A stretch of DNA of 64,000 nucleotides, from positions 106,135,111-106,199,110 of the forward strand of contig NC_089584.1 of NCBI RefSeq assembly GCF_019320115.1, written 5' to 3'. How positions within the stretch are numbered: the first letter of the stretch is position 1; each line of letters starts with the position of its first letter. A program made the position numbers and the translations under genes. Below, piece after piece: positions 46,369 through 56,400 of the stretch. The notes under the pieces are model-generated. The model searched no databases, was not told where the DNA came from, and saw only the letters and a list, made by a program, of their open reading frames with translations. Source of the stretch: Miscanthus floridulus (taxonomy: Eukaryota > Streptophyta > Magnoliopsida > Poales > Poaceae).

Positions 46369-47176
46369 TCCTTCTGACTCCTGCACTGAAGCTGTACATA
46401 CCAGTGTATATATTGCCATCACTAATGTTCGTGCTACTCAGCCGATCAACCTAGAAAAGTTTGTTGAAGTGGGCTGCAGGCTTGCAGGTCGTTTTTGTTA
46501 CCGTAGTCTATAGGTCTCAAGTCACCTCAACAAATCAGCTGCTATAGTACCCATGCGGGCACAGAAATCAACTGCTTTGTTCCCCACTCAGACACATCGC
46601 AATCCTTAAAGAGATTGTGATACTTGCAGCAGTTGAGCTCATATTTTTAGAAGTTCATGGAAGGGGAGAGCCACGGGCTCATGTTGCTATGGCCTGCCTC
46701 CCTGTAGGAGCCACGCGGTCATGCAAGATGTTCATACAGAAGCTCATTCTTTTGGTGCAAAACTGATAATACCTGTCGCAAACTGTGCAATTGAACATTG
46801 TTAACAATTGTCTTGTGCGGACCTTATATTAACATAATATCTGGCCACTGTTTAGTTTGCATCGTTGGATGTTGAGATAAACTAGCTGGTGTGTTATTGG
46901 CTGCAATCTTGTATTCCCCTACATGTATTGGTCAATGAATGGAAGACTAGCGATCCCTGAAATATATACTTAATGCAAATCTGCTGTCGCTGGTGTCCAT
47001 TCCGTGCTAGCTTCAATTTGAACTTACGAGGAATTTGACTGCCTTTGCGAAACGAAATTTTCCGATTTATTTTAACAAATCTGGTAACGGTGTCATCAGC
47101 ATGTTCCTGTGTTTTTGAGAGGAATACGGGTAGTTTTCTGAGATCAGGTTTTAACTACTACGTAGTTCCAACGCTT
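46369..47176. other. 3' UTR of the seven-exon gene and intergenic spacer
   Basis: The first ~600 bases are unique-looking and consistent with a 3' UTR. I see no canonical AATAAA within it, only near matches (TCAATGAATGG near 46930). No gene or element is recognised. Confidence 0.45.
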
Positions 47177-47349
47177 GCATTTATGGATGTTATGAACCGG
47201 TTGAAATAATTTTGCGATTTGTAACCGAGTACCAGTTCAATATATATAAGCGCAAGGAAGCATGCATTTATGAAGAATGTTACGAACTAGACGAAATAGA
47301 TTTGTGATTTGTAACCGAGTATCAACCCGATATAAGTGCAAAGGAAGTG
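47177..47349 (+). repeat. 87-bp tandem duplication in the promoter of the I9 inhibitor gene
   Basis: 47177-47263 and 47264-47349 both start GCATTTATG and share GATTTGTAACCGAGTA.CA, followed by a TATA-like element and GCAA(G)GGAAG. The first copy has TATATATAAG (47241-47250), the second CGATATAAG. The copies have diverged by roughly 20 percent. Confidence 0.8.
47241..47250 (+). promoter_or_regulatory. Candidate TATA box
   Basis: TATATATAAG lies 192 bases upstream of the start codon. The weaker copy GATATAAG lies near 47329, about 110 bases upstream. Either could set the transcription start. Confidence 0.5.
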
Positions 47350-47441
47350 CCCTCGTTAAGCAGCAGGTGAAGCATCTGCGTCAATAAACACAAAGCTACT
47401 CTACACGCTCTTAGGCCTTGCGTTGCAATCCCAGTTCGGCC

Positions 47442-48290
47442 ATGAAGATCGCTCTCACAGCTGTGCTACCACCACTGCTACTGCTGCTCATCTTCTCGCC
47501 GGCCGCCATGTCGTCCTCGGCTTTGGCTCCATCCGGCCCCGACGGGCACGGCCCCGGCGTCTACACTGTCTTCGTCAGCCGCGCCGACTACGTTGATTCC
47601 GTGGACTACGACCTCCGCCTGCTCGCTTCCGTCGTCGGCAGGTCGCTGTGATCACGTCCATCCATGCCTGCACTAGCTATGCGCCTACCTATGCCCGTAC
47701 GTCCGGGGAGGCGGGGACCTCACCAGCACTGACCCATCCTTGGCTTTGTTGCAGCAAGGCAGAGGCGAAGGCTGCGCTGCTCTACCACTACAGCAGCATC
47801 GGCTTCGCGGCGCGGCTAGCACCGGAGCACGCCCATCAACTGTCAAGTGAGTGCACCTGGTTAATCTAGATCAGAATTATTATGCCTCATGGGATTTTGT
47901 TACGTCCGAAGTTCCGAATGAGTTTCAGAGAACGTTTCGGTTTAGGGCTTGTTTAGATCCGAAAATTTTGGCAAAACGGCACTGTAGCAGTTTTCGTTGT
48001 TATTTGGCAATTAGTGTCTAATCATAGTCTAATTAGGCTTAAAAGATTTGTCTCGTGGATTTCGTCTAAACTGTGTAATTAGTTTTATTTTTTATTTATA
48101 TTTAATGCTTCATGCATGCGTCCAAAGATTCGATGTGACGAAGAATCTTAAAAAATTTTACAAAATTTTTTGCAACTAAACTGGACCTTAATGTGTTTCA
48201 GAGAAGGACGGCGTCGCGGTCATCAAGGACAAGACGTTCCGTATCCAGGAAGACGGTGGCTTGACTGGCTTCTTCAAAGAGAATGTCTGA
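47442..48290 (+). CDS. Secreted subtilisin-propeptide-like (I9) protease inhibitor, three exons, 126 aa
   Basis: Exons are 47442-47641, 47755-47846 and 48202-48290, with GT-AG introns and a continuous 127-codon frame. Residues 1-29 (MKIALTAVLPPLLLLLIFSP and an Ala/Ser tail) form a signal peptide. The rest is an inhibitor-I9 / subtilase-propeptide fold: GVYTVFVSRADYVDS (first beta strand), a helix containing LRLLASVVGRS, HYSSIGFAARLAPEHAHQLS (the conserved 'Y.....GFAA.L' segment) and a final strand DGVAVIKDKTFRI. No subtilase catalytic domain follows: the frame stops at KENV. Stand-alone propeptides of this kind inhibit subtilases in plants (Arabidopsis SPI-1 is the model), so the product probably acts in the apoplast or secretory path. 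The start is the first ATG with a good signal peptide. A Tourist MITE makes up most of intron 2. Confidence 0.87.
47945..48187. mobile_element. Tourist-like MITE (243 bp) in intron 2 of the inhibitor gene
   Basis: Imperfect terminal inverted repeats (GGGCTTGTTTAGATCCGAAA at the left, TGCAACTAAACTGGACC at the right) are flanked by TTA on both sides (47942-47944 and 48188-48190). This is the PIF/Harbinger target duplication. It ends 14 bases before exon 3. Confidence 0.85.
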
Positions 48291-48540
48291 AAGATCAAAT
48301 GTACCTCTTCTGCACGATGCTTAGACACGTTTGGACTTTGGATGCACACAACTGCGGCGATCTGAAACGTGTTATATGAGAACATACTCATTCCCTTCTC
48401 ACGATCTGAAACATGTTCACTGAAGTTTGGAGTACACTTTTATGTCCTCTTTTCCAGATCTCCTGAATGATTAACCTAGCAAATCTCATGGAGTACACTT
48501 TTATGCTTACTTGAAACATGTTCACTGAAACATGTTCGCG
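48291..48540. other. 3' region of the inhibitor gene
   Basis: Contains three spaced copies of AAACATGTTCACTGAA-like text (48408, 48517, 48529) and two of GGAGTACACTTTTATG. No coding sequence is seen. Confidence 0.45.
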
Positions 48541-48801
48541 CGGAGGTTGAAGATGACTGTAGGGGAGGTAGACTTCGCGATGGGCATCTGGTTGGGAGTT
48601 GGGGCGCCTATGGACCAATGTTATCAATGGGACACTAACTTTGAGCTTAAGTCAGCGTTAATCACGATGGTTCAAGCTAGTACTTTTTTTGGAAAAGCGT
48701 ACAAGGATGCAAATGCTCACCTCCAACATTTTTTAAAGATTTGTAGCACATTCACCATTAAAGGAGTGATCCAAGAGGCTATTGGTGTATGTGCATTATA
48801 A
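48541..48801 (+). pseudogene. Athila-type gag fragment
   Basis: The open stretch reads FELKSALITMVQASTFFG, then DANAHLQHFLKICSTFTIKG. This matches my knowledge of the conserved gag segment of Athila-lineage gypsy elements. It ends without the following LFPFSL part and has no LTR around it, so it is an orphan fragment. Confidence 0.65.
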
Positions 48802-48859
48802 TCTGAAACTGTGCATCCAACAGTTCAACACATAACTCCAAAATTTCCAAGGAAAAGAC

Positions 48860-48955
48860 CCTGATCCATGTAGCATGACTATGGATTTTCATAAAAAGTT
48901 CCCTAGCCTGATCCAGGTAACATGAATATGGATTTTCATACCAAGCTCCCTACCC
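48860..48955. repeat. 47-bp tandem duplication
   Basis: Two adjacent copies contain CCTGATCCA.GTA.CATGA and ATATGGATTTTCATA, ending AGTTCCCTA or AGCTCCCTA. Confidence 0.8.
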
Positions 48956-49103
48956 CGTACAGCTTCGGTTTGAGATGCTGGATTCTTCTACGTGCCTATA
49001 TATATATCACAAATTGGCAAACCACAAGCAACAACTCATGAGGTTTTACTTTTCGACTGCAAACATAATTGTATTTTATAATAAAAACATTGCACAGTGT
49101 AAT

Positions 49104-49140
49104 GCTTGCTAGCCCGCGCAACTGTGCAGGTTCCTGCTAG
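49104..49140 (+). mobile_element. Helitron-like 3' terminus
   Basis: CCCGCGCAACTGTGCAGG can form a stem of eight pairs (one mismatch, one G-U) with a 2-3-base loop. It is followed closely by TTCCTGCTAG and then a host T, the standard Helitron ending (hairpin, then CTRR next to T). The matching 5' TC end was not located, so the extent is unknown. The element may reach upstream across the Athila fragment. Confidence 0.5.
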
Positions 49141-49222
49141 TATAATGTATATCTAGATATATAGTAAAAATTATATGTATCTAGAAAATCTAAAATGTCT
49201 TATAGTTTGAAATGAAGGGAGT
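49141..49222. mobile_element. Stowaway-like MITE, right half
   Basis: Ends GTCTTATAGTTTGAAATGAA then GGGAGTA, a familiar Stowaway terminal inverted repeat with TA target. The left half is missing exactly where the Helitron-like end stops, suggesting the Helitron landed in it. Confidence 0.55.
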
Positions 49223-50009
49223 ATTATTCAATGTGCTGATTTTCTTTTTTTTTTGTTTATTTTGTTCAAGTTCAATTTTTGCATCCTAGTTACATCCATA
49301 TAATTCGTTGATGACCAAGCCTCAGCCGCTCAGTTGCTAGTATTTTAATTATTTCTAATTTCAAGAGGACAGAGTCTTTCTGATTCTCTGCTAGACCAGG
49401 CAAATTATGACTTCGGAAACATTCACCATGTAGAACTCGGCTAGACCAGGCAAATTATAGGAAACATGCAATATTTGATGGATATATGTTTCCTAATAAT
49501 GGGATAAAATCACCCCTCTCTATATATGAGAGGCCCATGATTGGTTGAGACATCCCAACAATAAAAAACACAACCAATCTAATATTTTTATCTTTTGTTA
49601 TGCCTTTTATTCCTTAACCCTACCTTTCCCAACCTTCTACAAGCATCTCAACGACGTTTAGGTGGCATTGCTGACTCTAGAATAACCCTAGATGCGCTTT
49701 CTCGATGGGCTTCTTCCCATGAGGCATTTTCAGGTTTTTGCCACGGTTGACCTGCAAAAGTTGGCTAGGCTGATTTTCCCTACGCTGTGAATTCGATTCT
49801 CGAGTGGTCTGTGTGATCCGGGTGTGGCCCTTTGAGTATGTGATCGATCTTTGCATCAATATTTTTGTTACGACTATGTTAAGGACGAAGATATTTTGGT
49901 TTTGATGGCCGAAGTCAACTCTAACAATAAGTTGTCACTTGAAGAATTCATTGAAGAACTGGATCTAACGAGTACATGCAAGAATTTAAACAAGCAACTA
50001 CAAAGATTG
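49223..50009. other. Spacer with no gene recognised
   Basis: AT-rich to 49600, with a duplicated GCTAGACCAGGCAAATTAT (49391 and 49440). The rest may be part of an old retroelement (the 49870-49960 minus frame is protein-like but unassigned). The five bases before the next LTR are GATTG. Confidence 0.4.
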
Positions 50010-51042
50010 TGTCGGTGCGAAAAGTGACCAACAAGTAAATATTTGTAGTTTTGCCGTGCGTTGTGATCGGATGTGGACTCAATGACATATGATTTATACT
50101 GGTTCAAGCAACGTGCCCTACGTCCAGTTTCAGTCGGTCGGTGACTTTATTCCTGAGCCCAGGTGCTCGAAGTTTGCTATGGGGTTACAAACGAGTAGGA
50201 ATAAGAAGGGGGTGTTAAAGGCCCGGTCGGACTCTGAACCGAGGGACTGAAAGTGACGAGGACTCGAACGTGCGCTAAGTATTGGAGCGTATGCTCTGTG
50301 TAACTTTAGAGTTCTAGAGCTATTGAGCTATTCAAGTTCTCTTTTTTGAGGAGAGACAGAGTTCGAATAGCCAGATCCCGTTTTAGGAGAGAGCTCATCC
50401 CCTTTTATAGTTGAAGGGGATGGGCTCTTAAAGTCAGAGAAAGAAAGAGAATGTATACGTGTGCTACCTGGTCTTGTTGCCCACGTTGTCGGGTACGAGA
50501 CGGTCGTCGGCCCCCACAATACTGTTAATGTCCAGATGCATGTGGCAGGCTCTACCGTGTTCGCCTGGTATGTCAAATGTCGACGCCTACAATACTGTTT
50601 GTGTTCTGACACGCCTGGAAGGTTGTATAGTGCCTATCTGGCATGGCCTGGTGGCACCGTCCTGCAGGAACACTGGGTATAGCAGGGTACGGTCCTCGGT
50701 ATTGCGGTTTGACTTTGAGCGTCTTACCTTATCTGCTCCGCCTGATCCCCAGGCCCTTACCGAGTGGGCGTCCTCGGTCGGTTGTTCCTAGTCAGCCCCG
50801 ACCATGTCGCTCAGGGAAGAGCTGCAAGCAGAGGTCTGGCGTATCCCTGGTCAGAAAAAGAGGTCGGAGTCGGACTATGTCCCCACTTTGGCCAGACCTT
50901 CCGGTCGGGGGACCGGATCGTTCTCCTGGTCTGTCATTAGGTATCTGGGTCGACCCGGGAGACACGCGTTGTCGCTACGTCGTATGCTAGACCAAGTTTG
51001 GGAAGCAGGCCCATTGGGGACCCCGGGTTTATGAACCCGATA
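50010..51042 (-). repeat. 3' LTR of Tat element 2 (1,033 bp)
   Basis: Starts TGTCGGTGCGAAAAGTG and ends ATGAACCCGATA (TA for CA). It aligns along its length to 814-2009 with several indels. Confidence 0.82.
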
Positions 51043-51145
51043 GGAGCCCTCGAGCCATTTTGGGACTTCTGTGAAGTCGTGAAGGGGTTGTTTACACTCA
51101 TTTCACGAGCGCACTTGGTGGGTGTAAGATCGTGGGTCGCCGTCG

Positions 51146-51436
51146 CCAACCCAAGTGTCGGGCATGGCTGAGGGGTCAGGCGAGATGGAGCGCCAACCCA
51201 AGTGTCGGGCGCGGCCGAGGGGTCAGGCGAGATGGAGCGCCAATCCAAGTGTCGGGCGCGACCGAGGGGTCGGGCGAGACGGAGCGCCAACCCAGGTGTC
51301 GGGCGCGGTCGAGGGGTCGGACGAGATGGAGCGCCAACCCAAGTGTCGGGCGCCAACCCAAGTGTCGGGCGCGGCCGAGGGTTCGGGCAAGACGGAGCGT
51401 CAACCCAAGTGTCGGGCGCGGCCGAGGGGTCGGTCC
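51146..51436. repeat. 47-bp GC-rich minisatellite, about 6 copies
   Basis: Units read CCAACCCAAGTGTCGGGCG then CGGCCGAGGGGTCGGGCGAG and ATGGAGCG. Seven starts are visible, one unit being cut to 19 bases. It occupies the place where element 1 has a different 58-bp repeat. Confidence 0.92.
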
Positions 51437-52060
51437 AGTTTCGTGCGTTACCGCATCCATGGTTTCCGCAACCGGAGGGGTTGAGCTAACGTCGCTTGCC
51501 TCGATGGCTCAAGTGACGTGCTCGGTGAGCTTAATAACGGGTACGTTCGAGTGGAATCCGGGTCCGTCGTTCATAACGGGGTCGGCATAGCCCTCATGTG
51601 GCATTCCACTACTCATTAACCCGCCTCCCGGCAAATGCCTGAGCCGTTCTGGAGACCGACTCAGGTGGCCCGCTGGCCTTCCCTCGATGGAGATTCTGTG
51701 GGCGTGGCTCGAGGTCAGGATCGAACAAGAAGGTCGAGATGACCCTGTTCGCTTCTGAGCGGATCGGGCAAGGGCTGCTGGGGCTCATCTGTGTTTTCTC
51801 CCCTAGCTCTGTTTGACATGAGGCGGCCTCGAGCCCTTTGTAGGTCGGCCTTCGAACCTCGGTCGATCGTCGCTCATATTGAATGAGGCGGCTATCGCTT
51901 CGTGACGCAACACGAAGCGTTGTGATGTAACAACTGCATATGCAATGCTTGGATGTATGGGATCAATGTATGAATACATGCATGAGAATGAATGAATGAT
52001 TATGCACTAAAAAACAAAAAGGGGGTTTGGTAAGGTTACCTCGATGGCTCGAGTGACGGG
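51437..52060. other. Non-coding 3' region of Tat element 2, left part
   Basis: Collinear with about 2740-3290 of element 1 (for example GGGGTCGGCATAGCCCTCATG, shared with 2848). No coding sequence is seen. Confidence 0.6.
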
Positions 52061-52893
52061 AGATGAGGACATCACTACTTTGTCGCATACAAGCCAAGGA
52101 GAGGAAGAGGTCCAGCATGGGCGTCCAATTCATCTTTCTCATCGTGGAGGCCCAGTCCAACTGAAGTTGGAGCCCATCTCGGGTTCTAGGACCAGTTTGT
52201 CATAAAACCGGTCACACGGGCGCGTCCGTGCTCCGTTTTCGATGATCCACATGTGGATGAAAAGCTAATTAGATAAGGAAGCCAATGCAAGTGGTCTCAC
52301 ATCAAAAGCCCATCAGAATCAATGGTAATCGTCGAAACAAGTCAGCGTCCAGAATCTGCCAGGGTGCTGCGACACCGTCTTTTGGTCCGTTGGACCGTGT
52401 ATCGTGTTTGGGCCCATTAGGGGGCGCATCCACGGGGTGACGCACAAGACTCTATAATTAGCAGTTGTCGCTCTCCTTAGGGTTTGAGTTTTGTTTAGTT
52501 CTTGATTTCCTTGTGAAACATACGTTGTTTTACTGCAACAGTGCCACCAAGGCCGCTTGCTGTGAACCAGGGCCCTAGTTCTTGATCTTGTTCGCATGTG
52601 ACGATTAGTCCTTTCGAAGAAAGACTTGAACTCCTTCTCGTTATCATAAGCCTCATATTTATTTGCAATTTTAGATTGCGTTCATCCTGTTCTTGCTTGT
52701 GTTCTCAATTCGCTTGCAGGAAAGCCTTCTCGGTGAGGTCAATCGCGTTCGCGTGGTTGATAACCAACGGACCAGTGGTGTAACGGTTGCGAGGGTCCAA
52801 ATCAGTCTTGGTTCGAAGCCTAGATCATGAACGTCGAGTATCCACCAATCGACGCTATTGTACCTAACGGAAGATCAGGCCTTGTCTACATCA
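52061..52893 (+). mobile_element. Solo LTR, 833 bp
   Basis: Flanked by the perfect 5-bp duplication ACGGG (52056-52060 and 52894-52898). When it is removed, the host sequence rejoins in register with element 1 near 3433-3500. The ends are AGATG...CATCA, an inverted pair with one mutated base. A TATA-like CTCTATAATTAG near 52452 points to plus orientation. There is no interior sequence, so it is a recombined single LTR of a family I cannot name. Confidence 0.72.
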
Positions 52894-53433
52894 ACGGGTA
52901 TGGGGAGCTCCTATCGGATATGTCCGAATGTGATCCATGTCCATCGTTCGTGATGGGGTCGGCATAACCTACATGAGGCATCCCGCTGCTCCCTACCTAT
53001 CTCTCGGCAGACGCCCAAGCCATCCGATCAACTCGGGTGACCCGTTGGCCTCTCCTTGATGGAGATTCCGTTGGTGGGCCCTTCCAAATCCTGCCTAGGA
53101 AGGCAGAGGATCGTTTGCGTGCAGTTGTGCCTTATTTCCTACGCCCGGGTTGTGGTAGTGGTGGGCCCTGTCTAGGCCATGTCCCGCTAACCGGGCGACG
53201 TTTCATCGGGCAGGGCACGTCCCATTAGCCAGGGCCACGCCCCGTAGCATGCTTTTCTGCATTAAATAGGGGGAAGGGAGAGGATTTTCCTCCTGTTCTT
53301 TCGCCTTCCTTCAACCGCTGTTATTCCTCCTTCCTCCCTTTCGCCAAGTCTATTCGTGTGCCGTGGTGGTTTCTAGGAGAGGAGGTAGAGCGAGGGAGAG
53401 AACTCACATATTCGTTCCTAAATCCGAGGCGCG
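52894..53433. other. Non-coding 3' region of Tat element 2, right part
   Basis: Collinear with about 3434-4436 of element 1 but shorter. It includes the pyrimidine-rich stretch just before the antisense gene start (TCCTCCTGTTCTTTCGCC near 53289), which would be the promoter or 5' UTR of that gene. Confidence 0.5.
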
Positions 53434-56400
53434 ATGTCGAGCTGGAGGCCTTCTGAAAGCTCTAGTTTGGTTTTGGTTAATTGATGAAACCCTAAGTGCT
53501 AACCTAGTTTATCAAAGTGATTATGAGATAGGTAGCACTACTCCAAGTGATGAAGCAATGACGAAGATCATGACAATGGTGATAGCATGGTGATGATCAA
53601 ATGCTTGAACTTGGAAAAGAAGAAAGAGAAAAACAAAAGGCTCAAGGCAAAGGTATAAAATGTAGGAGCCATTTTGTTTTAGTGATCAAGACACTTAGTG
53701 AGTGTGATCACATTTAGGATAGATAGCCGTACTATTAAGAGGAGTGAAACTCGTATCGGAATGCGGTTATCAAAGTGCCACTAGATGCTCTAACTCATTG
53801 CATATGCATTTAGGATCTAGTGGAGTGCTAACACCCTTGAAAATATTTGTGAAAATATGCTAACACATGTGCACAAGGTGTTTGTAGGGTTGAGATGGGT
53901 TTGGGTCCCTCTCTCCCTCCCGCCGAGCTTGCGAGGCGGGATTCGGCGCTTTTGGAAAAATGAAATGTCTATTTTCTATTGCGCCGGATGCAAAATTCTT
54001 GGTGGTTGGCACATTTGAGCAAGGGTGAAGAAGTTAGAGTTGAAGTGGAGTTGGTCGAAATGATGCTGGCGTCGGTCTACTGACCGGACGCTGGGTCACT
54101 CAGCGACCGGACGCTGAAAGGCTGCGTCCGGTCGAGCTGTCAGACGGCACAGTCGCTGTGGTTGAGCACCGGACGCTGGTCTGCGTCCGGTCAAGGTGGA
54201 CCGGACGCGTCCGGTCGAAAAAACATGCCTCGGGGAGCTTACTGGAAACGACCGGACGCTGGGGCTTCAGCGTCCGGTCAGTTTTATCGGACGTGTCCGG
54301 TCATGCTCGGGAGCTTACTGTAAACGACCGGACGCAGGGGCTTCAGCGTCCGGTCAGTTCGAAGGAGCAGCGTCCGGTCGAGGCTGATGACCGTTGAGTC
54401 TGGACACGTGGCTGACATTGAGCGACCGGACGCTGAGAGCCAGCGTCCGGTCAGTCTGACCGGAGCGTCCGGTCAGAACGCGTTTTGCCCAGTGAAGGGG
54501 TATAACGGCTCTATTTGATGGGGGCTCTATTTATAGCCCCATGGCCGGCTCAAGGGACAACTCTTGCACATTTTCATTGACATAGCAACCTTGTGAGCTT
54601 AGCCAAAGCCCTCCCACTCATCTCCATCATTGATCCATCATCATTGTGAGATTGGGAGAGAATCCAAGTGCATTGCTTGAGTGATTGCATCTAGAGGCAC
54701 TTGGTATTCGTGTTGCGCTGCGGATTTCGCTTGTTTCTCTTGGTGGTTGCCACCACCTAGACGGTTGGAGCAGCGGTGAAGGATCGGCACGAGTTGGTGA
54801 TTGTTCGTGGCCGCCTTCGGTGATTGTGAGGGGAGTTGTACCTTCCCCGGCGGAGCGCCGAAAGGTAACTCTAGTAAATTGCTCGTGTCATTGAGTTACC
54901 TCACTTGTGGGTCGGTTCTTGCGGTGTCCAATCGTGTGGACGAGGTTTGTGAAACACCTCTTAGCCGCCGAACCACCAAGTGTTGGTCGACACAACGGGG
55001 ACGTAGCGTGTTGGCAAGCACGTGAACCTCGGGAGAAAATCGATTGTCTCTCTTCTTTGTCATTCTCCCGGTGATTGGCTATATATTCATCTTGTGATTG
55101 GTTCATCCCCTACACGTCGGTATAATCACTCTACTCACTCATTTACATTCTTGCAAACTAGTTGATACAAGCTCTTTAGTGTAATTAGAATTGAGAGCTT
55201 GCTTTATTATTTACATTCATCTAGTTGAGCTCTTTAGAGTAGCAAGGTTGAGAGCTCTTAGTGAGTAATTACATAGCTAGTTTGTGTGCCTAAGTATTCA
55301 TTGCAACTAGAATTGTTGGATAGGTGGCTTGCAACCCTTGTAGAGCTAGAGCAAGTTTGCATTAAGCTATTTGTCATACTAATCAAATTGCTCTAGTTGA
55401 TTTGTAGATTTTTAAATAGGCTATTCACCCCCCCTCTAGCCATATTAGGACCTTTCACCTTCCAACATGGATGAGGTGCTGGCCGCCTTTGCCGAGAAGG
55501 GGTTGCTCCCATCGAAGGAGGTGGCGCATTGGAAGGCTCCTGCGCTAAGGGAAGTTGTTCTGCAACCCCGGGCCGACGAGGTCGTCTCCTTCCTCGCCTT
55601 CCATGAGCGCGGGCTCGGGTATCCCGCGCACTGGTTCTTACACGGTCTCCTCAATGAGTGGGGCCTGGAGCTGCAGCACCTCAACCCGAATGGGGTACTG
55701 CACATCACCAGCTTCGTCACCGTCTGTGAGGCCTTCCTCGGGATGGAGCCACATGTGGACTTCTTCTAGCAGGTCTTCAGCGGGCGAGCCCTGTCCGAGG
55801 GGAAGCCGCCTAGAATCGCGGCGGTTGGGGTATTCGCCTTGCTGAAGAAGCCAAAGCTGTCGGTCCCCTACCCTACGTACTCTCCCTGTGACTCCAACAG
55901 GGGGTGGCATGGTGAGTGGTTCTACATCAGGAACCCAGTGGAAGCGCCATTCCCGACGTTCACTAGAAAAAGGCCAGAGAGGAGGGAAAGCTAGTCGTGG
56001 GGCCCCATCGGTCGGTAGAACAAGTTGGAGGTTATTGAGACAGAGCTTCAGAGGCTTGTGCAGCATGGACTCAATGGGTTGCGGGTCTTCCATACCTTCT
56101 TCCACCGTCGGGTCGCCCCATTGGTGGAAACAACACGACTGATGTGGGAATACTCCGGCCCGATGGATCCTGACCGCGCGTTGCCGGAGGAGTTGCCAAA
56201 GGATGAAGTCTGGAGTCATCACGATCGGGTGCTACAATTGAGGGATAAAGACTCCCTCGAAGGGACGCCCGGTCCCCTTCATGTCGCGAAGCTGTCTAAT
56301 TTGGTATGTCCCTCCCTTTTTGTGACATTTTCCTTCTTGTTTTGATGTTTTGATTGATTCTGACTTGCCCATTTCTGTAGGGACTCGTGGGCTATAAATC

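Noticed and set aside
49517..49560. Possible Helitron 5' end (TCTCTATATATGAGAG)
   Set aside because: It starts with TC but the preceding base is C, not A. No matching 3' end was found downstream, and the hairpin GAGAG is trivial.
51146..51436. CRISPR-like array of repeats
   Set aside because: Units are directly adjacent without unique spacers, and the context is a plant retrotransposon.
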